Origin: Chloroflexota bacterium
Lineage (GTDB): Bacteria; Chloroflexota; Dehalococcoidia; SM23-28-2; RBG-16-64-32
DNA length: 10,137 bases
Assembly (NCBI GenBank): GCA_005880075.1
Contig: VBJT01000150.1
Coordinates: 1-10,137 of the forward strand
Direction: 5' to 3'
In this document: piece after piece, positions 1-4,791 of the stretch
Position numbering within the stretch: the stretch's first letter is position 1
Layout of the letters: every line of letters starts with the position of its first letter
Notes under the pieces: generated by a model
Seen by the model: the letters and a program-made list of their open reading frames with translations, nothing else
What the model was told of the DNA's origin: nothing
Databases searched by the model: none
Program-made: the position numbers and the translations under genes

Positions 1-3
1 AAC

Positions 4-306
4 ATGGGACTCTACGAGATCCTCTCGCACGTCTCCATGCCCGAGTGCAGCGTGCGAATCATCCGCATGCTGGAGCAGGAGCACGTCGCTGCGCACTACC
101 ACGAGAAATGCGCTCAGATCTACACCGTCCTCGAGCACGAGGTCGAGGCGCGCGTCGGCGACCACACGCTCCGCCTCCGGCCATACGAGACCGTTCGCAT
201 CGAGAAGGGCGTTGTCCACAGCGTGCGCACGCTCCGGGGCGAGTCGCTCGTCCTCAGCCTGTCGATCCCGCCGCTCGACCCGGACGACCAGCACCCGGCG
301 GAGTAG
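4..306 (+). CDS. Small single-domain cupin protein (possibly 5'-truncated)
   Basis: The frame encodes 100 residues that read as one cupin beta-barrel. The first cupin motif is seen as H31-Y-H33 followed by Q38, and the second-motif histidine is H72 in the segment KGVVHSV. In most metal-binding cupins the third ligand is a glutamate; here a glutamine occupies that place, so metal binding is likely but not certain. Cupins of this size are often stand-alone sugar-phosphate-isomerase-like, dioxygenase-like or sensor proteins, and the substrate cannot be read from the sequence. There is no signal peptide or membrane segment. The frame is open through position 1, so the ATG at 4 may be internal to a longer gene; no ribosome binding site can be seen. 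It ends at TAG 304-306, 169 bp before the next gene, which has its own promoter, so a functional link with that gene is not implied. Confidence 0.75.
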   Translation: MGLYEILSHVSMPECSVRIIRMLEQEHVAAHYHEKCAQIYTVLEHEVEARVGDHTLRLRPYETVRIEKGVVHSVRTLRGESLVLSLSIPPLDPDDQHPAE

Positions 307-417
307 CTGCTACTAGCTGCATCGACAATCAGCAGAACCGGACGTATTCTATAGCCGCGAGATCTGTCGCAATCTGACTGTTCCCGAATTGGGATAATTT
401 CTAGCGCGTGCCACAAC

Positions 418-446
418 TTGACGCGCGCGTTAGGGAGTGGTACATA
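418..446 (+). promoter_or_regulatory. Predicted sigma-70-type promoter for the DUF35-thiolase pair
   Basis: A -35 hexamer TTGACG (418-423, five of six consensus) is followed after exactly 17 bp by TACATA (441-446), preceded by the extended -10 dinucleotide TG (438-439). Transcription would start near 453, giving a leader of about 23 nt that contains the ribosome binding site at 461-469. A second -10-like hexamer, GATAAT (393-398), lies upstream. It overlaps a small TCCC/GGGA inverted repeat (382-385/391-394) but has no good -35 partner. The placement is a consensus match and has not been tested. Confidence 0.55.
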
Positions 447-460
447 CGAAACGCATCACT

Positions 461-478
461 GAAGGAGGTAGCCCCTTG
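461..478 (+). promoter_or_regulatory. Strong ribosome binding site that fixes a TTG start
   Basis: GAAGGAGGT (461-469) is a near-perfect anti-16S match, 6 nt before the TTG codon at 476-478. It decides against the in-frame GTG at 437, which lies inside the predicted promoter spacer and would add 13 residues unlike the family N-terminus. Confidence 0.85.
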
Positions 479-928
479 ACGCAGGAAGCAGCCACCGCTG
501 CTGAGAAGAAACCAAACCCAATTGTCCCCTTTATGAAGCTGCCCGAGAAGTACCCGGACGAGCCGGCGTACCTCTGGGGCGTGGTGTGCAAGAGTTGCAA
601 TGCGAAGTACCTCGGCGCCCGCACGGCCTGCGGCAACTGCGGTTCGACTGGGCCGTTCGAGAAGACGCGTTTCGGCGACGAGGGCGAGATCTATTCGTTC
701 GCCGTCGTGCACCAGACAGTACCCGGCCTCGAGGCCCCGTACGTCGCCGCCATCGTCGATCTTGACGATGGCGTTTCTGTACGCGCGAATGTGTACGGGC
801 TCGACATCTCGAAGCCAGGGCCAGAGTGGTTTGGCAAGCGCGTAAAGATGTTTACGGAGAAGGTCCGAGTCGACCGCGAGGGCAATGACATCATCGCGGC
901 GAAGTTCAAGGTAACGGACGGCAAGTAG
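476..928 (+). CDS. DUF35 zinc-ribbon/OB-fold protein, acyl-CoA-binding partner of the thiolase
   Basis: This 150-residue protein has the two-part DUF35 layout. An N-terminal aromatic/proline-rich helix (about 13-36, with W34) leads into a rubredoxin-like zinc ribbon with cysteines C38, C41, C52 and C55 (CKSC and CGNC). A C-terminal OB-fold (about 60-145) follows, with the typical segment GEIYSFAVVHQ and a Pro-Tyr-Val-Ala strand. Family members bind CoA thioesters and form complexes with thiolase-fold partners; known cases are the archaeal thiolase/HMG-CoA synthase complex and the steroid side-chain aldolases Ltp2-ChsH2. The next gene, 49 bp downstream on the same strand, is exactly such a partner, so a two-protein enzyme is likely. 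The TTG start is chosen for the strong ribosome binding site. Which acyl-CoA is bound cannot be told. Confidence 0.9.
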   Translation: MTQEAATAAEKKPNPIVPFMKLPEKYPDEPAYLWGVVCKSCNAKYLGARTACGNCGSTGPFEKTRFGDEGEIYSFAVVHQTVPGLEAPYVAAIVDLDDGVSVRANVYGLDISKPGPEWFGKRVKMFTEKVRVDREGNDIIAAKFKVTDGK

Positions 929-948
929 GGGCGAGGCTTACCTCGCCC
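929..948 (+). terminator. Perfect intercistronic hairpin without U-tract
   Basis: GGGCGAGG (929-936) and CCTCGCCC (941-948) form an 8-bp perfect stem with the 4-nt loop CTTA. It begins one base after the stop codon of the DUF35 gene and ends 16 nt before the thiolase ribosome binding site. No T-run follows, so a full rho-independent terminator is unlikely. An mRNA 3'-end stabiliser or partial attenuator that sets the ratio of the two partner proteins fits better. Confidence 0.5.
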
Positions 949-977
949 AATCTGCGACGAGCAGAAGGGAGAACACC

Positions 978-2114
978 ATGAGAGACGTAGCTGTTGTCGG
1001 AGCCACGATGCTGAAGTTCGGCCGTTATCCGGACAAGGACGTCGTCACGCTCGCCTCTGAGGCAGCGATCGGCGCCCTGAAGGACGCGACCTGTTCGATC
1101 AAGGACGTCGAGATCGTTGTCAGCGGCAACCTTTACCAGTCGAACGCCATGATCGGCCAGCGCATCATGAAGGAAATCGGCGCGACCGGCGTGCCCGTCG
1201 TCAACGTGGCCAACGCCTGCGCGACCGGCTCGACCGCCTTCCGCGAGGCCTGGATGGCCGTCGCTTCCGGCGCTTACGATGTCGCGATGGCGATCGGCAG
1301 CGAGCAGATGGGCAAGATGGGTCTGCTGGGCGCCGATGGCGCTTCGCGTGAGTACAGCACCGAGGGCGTGATGGGCACGGGCCTCATGCCCGGCGTCTTC
1401 GGGCAGGCGGGCGTCGAGCACATGCGCAAGTACGGGACGACGCAGGAGCAGTTCGCGAAGGTGGCGGTCAAGAACCACAAGCACTCCGTAAACAACCCGT
1501 ACGCGCAGTACCAGATCGAGACGCCGCTGGAGGACGTCCTCAACGCGCGCCCGATCGCCTGGCCGAACACGCTCTACATGTGCTGCCCGACCGGCGACGG
1601 CGCTGCAGCGGCGGTCCTCATGTCCGCGGAGAAGGCGAAGCAGTTCACCCAGAAGCCTATTTGGGTGGCCGCTTCAGTCCTCACCTCGGACCCCTACACG
1701 CCGCGCAACCCGACGATGTTCGATATCAACACTGTCACCCGCATCGCCGCAAAAGAGGCTTATGAGAAGGCAGGCATCGGTCCGGAAGACCTTAGCCAGG
1801 TCGAGTTGCATGACTGCTTCGCGACGGCTGAGCTCCTGCACTACGAGAACCTGCAGCTCTGCGGCGAAGGCGAGGCCGGCCGCATGATCGACGAAGGCGC
1901 GACGTACGTCGGCGGCAAAATCCCTGTCAACGCCAGCGGCGGGCTGCTTTCGAAGGGCCACCCGCTAGGCGCGACAGGCGTCGCCAACATCGTCGAGATC
2001 GTGTGGCACCTGCGCGGAGAAGCGGGGGCGCGCCAGGTCGAGGGCTCGAAGGTCGGGCTGGCCCATGTGATCGGTCTCGGCTCGGCCTGCACGATCAACA
2101 TCCTGAAAAAGTAA
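978..2114 (+). CDS. SCP2-type thiolase family protein (acetyl-CoA acetyltransferase-like)
   Basis: The 378-residue product has the full thiolase fold. The nucleophilic cysteine is C81 in NACATGS, H278 sits in HDCFATAE and the catalytic histidine H328 in SKGHPLGATG. The C-terminus GLGSACTINILKK carries C371 near the place of the second catalytic cysteine of degradative thiolases. The HDCF motif and overall length match the SCP2-thiolase/non-specific lipid-transfer branch, not the FadA type. Retention of C81 argues for real thiolase (Claisen condensation or thiolysis) chemistry, unlike Ltp2-type aldolases, which lost it. The upstream DUF35 protein is the expected partner and CoA-binding subunit. 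The ATG at 978 is preceded by AAGGGAG (965-971) with 6-nt spacing. The protein is cytoplasmic, with no signal sequence. Possible roles include acetoacetyl-CoA metabolism or breakdown of a branched or cyclic acyl-CoA; the choice cannot be made from this window. Confidence 0.92.
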   Translation: MRDVAVVGATMLKFGRYPDKDVVTLASEAAIGALKDATCSIKDVEIVVSGNLYQSNAMIGQRIMKEIGATGVPVVNVANACATGSTAFREAWMAVASGAYDVAMAIGSEQMGKMGLLGADGASREYSTEGVMGTGLMPGVFGQAGVEHMRKYGTTQEQFAKVAVKNHKHSVNNPYAQYQIETPLEDVLNARPIAWPNTLYMCCPTGDGAAAAVLMSAEKAKQFTQKPIWVAASVLTSDPYTPRNPTMFDINTVTRIAAKEAYEKAGIGPEDLSQVELHDCFATAELLHYENLQLCGEGEAGRMIDEGATYVGGKIPVNASGGLLSKGHPLGATGVANIVEIVWHLRGEAGARQVEGSKVGLAHVIGLGSACTINILKK

Positions 2115-2149
2115 TCACTGGTCAGCTATCACCGATCAAGAACGGGAGG

Positions 2150-2179
2150 GCCGCGTTTCGGCTGCGGTCGGGACGCGGC
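2150..2179 (+). terminator. Possible weak terminator hairpin after the thiolase gene
   Basis: GCCGCGT (2150-2156) pairs perfectly with ACGCGGC (2173-2179) across a 16-nt loop, 35 bp after the thiolase stop codon. The following sequence (2180-2189) has only scattered Ts, so intrinsic termination would be inefficient. It could instead be part of a structured leader for the next gene. Confidence 0.35.
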
Positions 2180-2196
2180 GTCTTCGCTTCGAGAAA

Positions 2197-2246
2197 GAGC
2201 GAGGCCATAACGACGGAAGCGGGAATGGGCGAGGCGTTATTCGCTC
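2197..2246 (+). other. Bulged 12-bp inverted repeat in the leader of the MBL gene
   Basis: GAGCGA (2197-2202) pairs with TCGCTC (2241-2246), and ATAACG (2207-2212) with CGTTAT (2235-2240). This gives twelve paired bases interrupted only by the 4-nt bulge GGCC (2203-2206), closing a 22-nt purine-rich loop. It lies in the 208-bp spacer between the thiolase and the metallo-hydrolase. The rest of that spacer (2247-2322) is purine-rich, with two AAGAAGAAG-like tracts, and shows no gene and no convincing promoter. A structured mRNA leader is possible, but I recognise no known riboswitch. Confidence 0.35.
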
Positions 2247-2322
2247 CTTAATGGCGTATGCGGGGAATAGGTAGCGGCGTAGACTAAAGAAGAAGAAGGG
2301 GCACAACGGAAGAAGAAGCGGG

Positions 2323-3048
2323 TTGGAGATAACGTTCCTGGGCTCCAGCAATGCATTCGCGGCGGAAGGGCGCTACTGGAGTTCCTTCCTTGTCGATGAG
2401 AAATACCTGTTCGATGCGCCGCCCACGCTGCTTCCCCATCTCAAGCAGCTCAATGTGCCGCTGACTGATATCGAGGTCATCTTCCTTACCCACCACCACG
2501 GCGACCACTTCATGGGCGTCCCCTTCCTGTTCCTCGAGTACCTGTACATGACCGAGCGCTCGAACGACCTGTATATCGTCGGCCCGCCCGGGGTTCGCGA
2601 ATGGATCGAGGACTTTGCCAACCGCTGCTATCCGAACATCACGCGCGACGCCGGCTACCGGCGCATATACGTCGATGCGTCGCCCGGCGGGGAGCAGAAG
2701 GCGGGGCTCGTGAACTTCTGGTCCGTTCCGATGTGCCACGTCACGGAGAGCATGGACGCCTTCGGCTATCGTGCGAAGATCGGCGGTAAGACGGTCGCCT
2801 ATACCGGTGACACGATGTTCTGCGAAGAGGTGATCGCGCTGGCGGAAGGCACCGATGTGCTCGTGGTGGACTGCACATACAGCGAAGGCTGCGGGCCGGA
2901 GCACATGGGCCTCGATGACGTGAGGGTCATCCGCAGGCGCATCGCCCCCGAGACGACGATGGTCCTTACGCACCTTGGCGGCCAGCCGCACCTCGATGGC
3001 CTGGCCAACGTCGTCACCGCCGCCGATCTCAAGACTTTCCGCTTCTGA
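2323..3048 (+). CDS. Metallo-beta-lactamase-fold hydrolase, RNase Z-like branch
   Basis: The 241-residue product starts with the strand motif MEITFLGSSNAF, typical of RNase Z-like MBL proteins. It carries the di-metal signature H57-x-H59-x-D61-H62 (THHHGDH), then H139 (MCHVTES), D163 (YTGDT), H194 (PEHMG) and H217 (LTHLGG). All metal ligands are present, so an active di-zinc hydrolase is expected. The C-terminal SPRY-type motif and the long exosite arm of true tRNase Z are not seen, so a tRNA 3'-processing role is unlikely. A phosphodiesterase, lactonase or thioesterase-like activity is possible. The TTG at 2323 is the only start codon between the in-frame TAG at 2272 and the conserved N-terminus. 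The ribosome binding site is weak (purine-rich GGAAGAAGAAG). Tandem stops TGA-TAG end the gene. No neighbour defines the substrate. Confidence 0.88.
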   Translation: MEITFLGSSNAFAAEGRYWSSFLVDEKYLFDAPPTLLPHLKQLNVPLTDIEVIFLTHHHGDHFMGVPFLFLEYLYMTERSNDLYIVGPPGVREWIEDFANRCYPNITRDAGYRRIYVDASPGGEQKAGLVNFWSVPMCHVTESMDAFGYRAKIGGKTVAYTGDTMFCEEVIALAEGTDVLVVDCTYSEGCGPEHMGLDDVRVIRRRIAPETTMVLTHLGGQPHLDGLANVVTAADLKTFRF

Positions 3049-3052
3049 TAGC

Positions 3053-3067
3053 ACGGCGCAGCGCCGT
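3053..3067 (+). terminator. Short hairpin right after the MBL gene
   Basis: ACGGCG (3053-3058) and CGCCGT (3062-3067) form a 6-bp stem with a CAG triloop, 4 nt after the MBL stop codon. No T-run follows. Its right arm overlaps the left arms of the two larger structures at 3065-3090 and 3066-3160, so the three cannot all fold at once. Confidence 0.35.
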
Positions 3068-3160
3068 AGGGGTTGAGCAAATGCCCTACGCGATACGTCA
3101 GGTCGACCGAAGGCGATTGCGGCTTCTTGCCAGCCACGGTCGCAGTTGCTCAACCCCTAC
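3066..3160 (+). repeat. Perfect 15-bp inverted repeat (95-bp unit) upstream of gpsA
   Basis: GTAGGGGTTGAGCAA (3066-3080) is the exact reverse complement of TTGCTCAACCCCTAC (3146-3160), with 65 bp between. Inside, CGACCG (3104-3109) and CGGTCG (3137-3142) can form a second, nested stem. The left arm can alternatively pair locally: CGTAGGG (3065-3071) with CCCTACG (3084-3090), loop 12 nt. The unit fills nearly all of the 133-bp spacer and ends 21 bp before the gpsA start. It could be a REP- or MITE-like palindromic element or a regulatory RNA leader. I see no target-site duplication at its borders. Confidence 0.7.
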
Positions 3161-3166
3161 ACCCCG

Positions 3167-3172
3167 CATAAT
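3167..3172 (+). promoter_or_regulatory. -10-like hexamer just upstream of gpsA
   Basis: CATAAT (five of six consensus) lies 9 nt before the gpsA ATG, so transcription would begin within about 0-4 nt of the start codon. The best -35 candidate is TTGCTC (3146-3151), with a short 15-bp spacer, inside the right arm of the 15-bp inverted repeat. There is no convincing ribosome binding site before the ATG, which fits a leaderless mRNA. Confidence 0.4.
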
Positions 3173-3181
3173 CTGAATGCC

Positions 3182-4174
3182 ATGACTGAAATCATCGCAG
3201 TCGTGGGCGCGGGGAATATGGGCACGGCCGTCGCGCAGGTCCTCGCCTCCAATGGACACACCGTCCGCGCCTGGAGCATCGAGACCGACGTGCTCGAGGA
3301 GATGCGCGACCAGCAAGCGAACACGAAGTACCTCGAAGGTGTGGAGCTGCACCCCGGAATTGAGGCCGTGTGGGATCTGGAGAAAGCCGTTGCGGGCTCG
3401 GATGTTATCGTCCTTAGCGTGCCCTCGCAGATAGTGGCGGGCATGGCGCGCGACCTCTCGCCGCTTCTGCGGCCCGAACAGATCGTACTGAACGTGGCCA
3501 AGGGGCTGGAGTCGGGGACGAACTGCCGCCTGAGCGAGGTTATATCTCGCGAGCTAGGCACTAAGACTCGGCCGGCCGTCGGTAGCATGGGCGGCCCCGC
3601 CATCGCTATCGAGACGGCCCGCGGCATGACGACCGCTGTTATCGTCGCCTTCGAGGACGAAAATTCTGCTCGACGGGTACAAGGGCTGTTGCAGAACGAA
3701 TGGGTGAAGGTCGACACGACCACGGACCTGTGCGGCCTGGAGCTATCGTCCACTCTCAAGAACGTGTATGCCATCGCGCTTGGTGTCTGCGACGGCATGG
3801 GGCTCGGCGCGAACACGAAGGCGTTCGTCGGCACGCTTGCGATGGACGAGATGGGTCGCATCTGCGAGGCGCTGGGGGGGCGTCATGCCACAGTGCATGG
3901 CCTCGCGGGCCTCGGCGACCTGCTGACCACCGGCTACAGCAAGCACAGCCGCAACCGCACGATTGGTGAGATGCTGGGCAGCGGCGATGACTGGCGGCGG
4001 TTTAGGGATGAGAAGACGGTCGAGGGCGTAGTCGCCTGCGGCGCGATCAATCAACTGATGTCTGAAAGCGGTCTCGACCTGCCGTTGCTCGGGACGATCG
4101 ATGCTATCTTGTGCGAGCGAGCCGCGGCGCCGGTCGCGATGGGTGAGTTCTTCGGCGAATTTCGCTACAGATGA
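3182..4174 (+). CDS. gpsA: NAD(P)-dependent glycerol-3-phosphate dehydrogenase, divergent GpsA
   Basis: The 330-residue enzyme reduces dihydroxyacetone phosphate to sn-glycerol-3-phosphate for phospholipid synthesis. The N-terminal Rossmann motif GAGNMG (about 9-14) is followed by K107 in NVAKGLE. A GGPAIA segment stands in place of the usual SGPSFA. The catalytic lysine is K193 in STLKNVYAIALG, and the substrate-binding pair R257-N258 lies in HSRNRTIGEM, after the family hallmark GLAGLGDLLTT. Length is normal for the family. Against common bacterial GpsA, the Trp or Phe of GxGx(W/F)G is Met, as in some archaeal enzymes, so this is a divergent member. The ATG at 3182 begins the Rossmann strand directly; an earlier in-frame TTG at 3146 would translate the inverted repeat. 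It is convergent with sufU, 52 bp away, and I see no clear terminator between them. Confidence 0.9.
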   Translation: MTEIIAVVGAGNMGTAVAQVLASNGHTVRAWSIETDVLEEMRDQQANTKYLEGVELHPGIEAVWDLEKAVAGSDVIVLSVPSQIVAGMARDLSPLLRPEQIVLNVAKGLESGTNCRLSEVISRELGTKTRPAVGSMGGPAIAIETARGMTTAVIVAFEDENSARRVQGLLQNEWVKVDTTTDLCGLELSSTLKNVYAIALGVCDGMGLGANTKAFVGTLAMDEMGRICEALGGRHATVHGLAGLGDLLTTGYSKHSRNRTIGEMLGSGDDWRRFRDEKTVEGVVACGAINQLMSESGLDLPLLGTIDAILCERAAAPVAMGEFFGEFRYR

Positions 4175-4226
4175 GCGGCGGTCGGTGGAGGCCCTGAAGG
4201 CGCTGCGCGAGATTCGATAGGTTGGA

Positions 4227-4688
4227 CTAGAGGCCGGCTTCCTCGAGCGCCTCATCCAGCGTGTGCCAGGCCAGCGTCGCGCACTTCACGCGCACCGGGA
4301 ACTTGCGCACGCCCGAGAGCGCTTCGAGGTCGCCGAGCGATTCTGGGTCGATGCTCTCCTCGCCCCGCATCATCGCGGTAAACGCCTCACTGAGGCGTTT
4401 CACTTCGTCGAGCGGCTTTCCGTTGATCGCTTCGGTCATCATCGAGGCGGACGACTGGCTGATCGAGCAGCCGGAGCCCTTGTAGGCCACATCGGTGACG
4501 CGGTTCCCGTCCACCAGCAGCTCGACCGTGACCTCGTCCCCGCAGAGCGGGTTCAACCCCTCGTGCGTGGCGCTCAGCGCGGGGAGGGAACCGCGGTGCC
4601 GTGGGTTCCGGTAGTGGTCGAGGATGATCTCTTTGTACAGGTCATCGAGCTCGGCTTCCTGGCGGGCGTATTCTTCGCGAAGGCTCAT
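4227..4688 (-). CDS. sufU: SufU, zinc-dependent sulfurtransferase of the SUF system
   Basis: The 153-residue protein is a SufU-type IscU homologue. It has the N-terminal helix YKEIILDHYRNPRHRG (18-33), C49 and D51 in NPLCGDEV, C74 in GSGCSISQSSASMM and C136 in KCATLAWHTLDEAL. The three cysteines plus the aspartate are the zinc ligands of SufU. A stretch of about 20 residues between the second and third cysteine regions (about 108-127) is the insertion that separates SufU from scaffold-type IscU. The expected role is to accept persulfide sulfur from SufS and pass it to SufBCD. The ATG is supported by GGAG (4694-4697) with 5-nt spacing. It is the last gene of the operon, but 103 bp separate it from sufS, unlike the near-zero gaps upstream, and that gap holds two inverted repeats. 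Confidence 0.95.
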   Translation of the reverse strand: MSLREEYARQEAELDDLYKEIILDHYRNPRHRGSLPALSATHEGLNPLCGDEVTVELLVDGNRVTDVAYKGSGCSISQSSASMMTEAINGKPLDEVKRLSEAFTAMMRGEESIDPESLGDLEALSGVRKFPVRVKCATLAWHTLDEALEEAGL

Positions 4689-4715
4689 GCGGGCTCCAAT
4701 TGGACTGCCGTTGCT

Positions 4716-4749
4716 CCGCTCGGTCCTTCGAGAGCCTCAGGACGAGCGG
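4716..4749. repeat. REP-like imperfect palindrome between sufS and sufU
   Basis: CCGCTCG (4716-4722) pairs with CGAGCGG (4743-4749), TCCT (4724-4727) with AGGA (4739-4742), and GAG (4730-4732) with CTC (4736-4738), with small bulges at G4723 and 4728-4729. The 34-bp unit folds on either strand. Its core TCCTTCGAG...CTCAGGACGAGCGG looks like dispersed intergenic REP palindromes I recall from several bacterial genomes; only one copy is in this window. In the transcript it sits between the sufS stop codon and the sufU ribosome binding site. Confidence 0.6.
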
Positions 4750-4773
4750 GAAGGGGCGTCGACCAAGCCATAG

Positions 4774-4786
4774 GATTTGCCAAATC
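4774..4786. repeat. 13-bp palindrome downstream of sufS
   Basis: GATTTG-C-CAAATC is a perfect 6-bp-arm dyad with a 1-bp centre, 5 bp beyond the sufS stop codon in the same 103-bp spacer. As RNA it gives a 5-bp A/U-rich stem with a triloop. It could be a protein-binding site or chance; dyads of this size occur a few times per 10 kb. Confidence 0.3.
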
Positions 4787-4791
4787 TCGCT

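Noticed and set aside
437..475. Upstream GTG start for the DUF35 gene
   Set aside because: It lies inside the predicted promoter spacer and has no ribosome binding site, while the TTG at 476 has a near-perfect one.
2145..2180. T-box-like look of GGGAGGGCCGCG after the thiolase
   Set aside because: The conserved T-box antiterminator sequence is not matched, no specifier stem is visible, and the next gene is not an amino-acid or tRNA-synthetase gene.
2284..3153. 289-codon open frame on the minus strand opposite the MBL gene
   Set aside because: High-GC antisense shadow: the plus-strand frame has all metal-binding motifs, and this one shows no family motif.
3146..3181. TTG start 12 codons upstream of the gpsA ATG
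   Set aside because: It would translate the right arm of the inverted repeat, adding residues before a Rossmann motif that already begins correctly at the ATG at 3182.
4161..4220. Protein-like reading FATDERRSVEALKALREIR in another frame at the end of gpsA, which could hint at a frameshifted C-terminus
   Set aside because: GpsA already reaches normal family length in its own frame, and a short stop-free run is expected by chance at this GC content.
4175..4226. Bidirectional terminator between convergent gpsA and sufU
   Set aside because: Only 3-4 bp stems can be drawn and there is no T-run on either strand.
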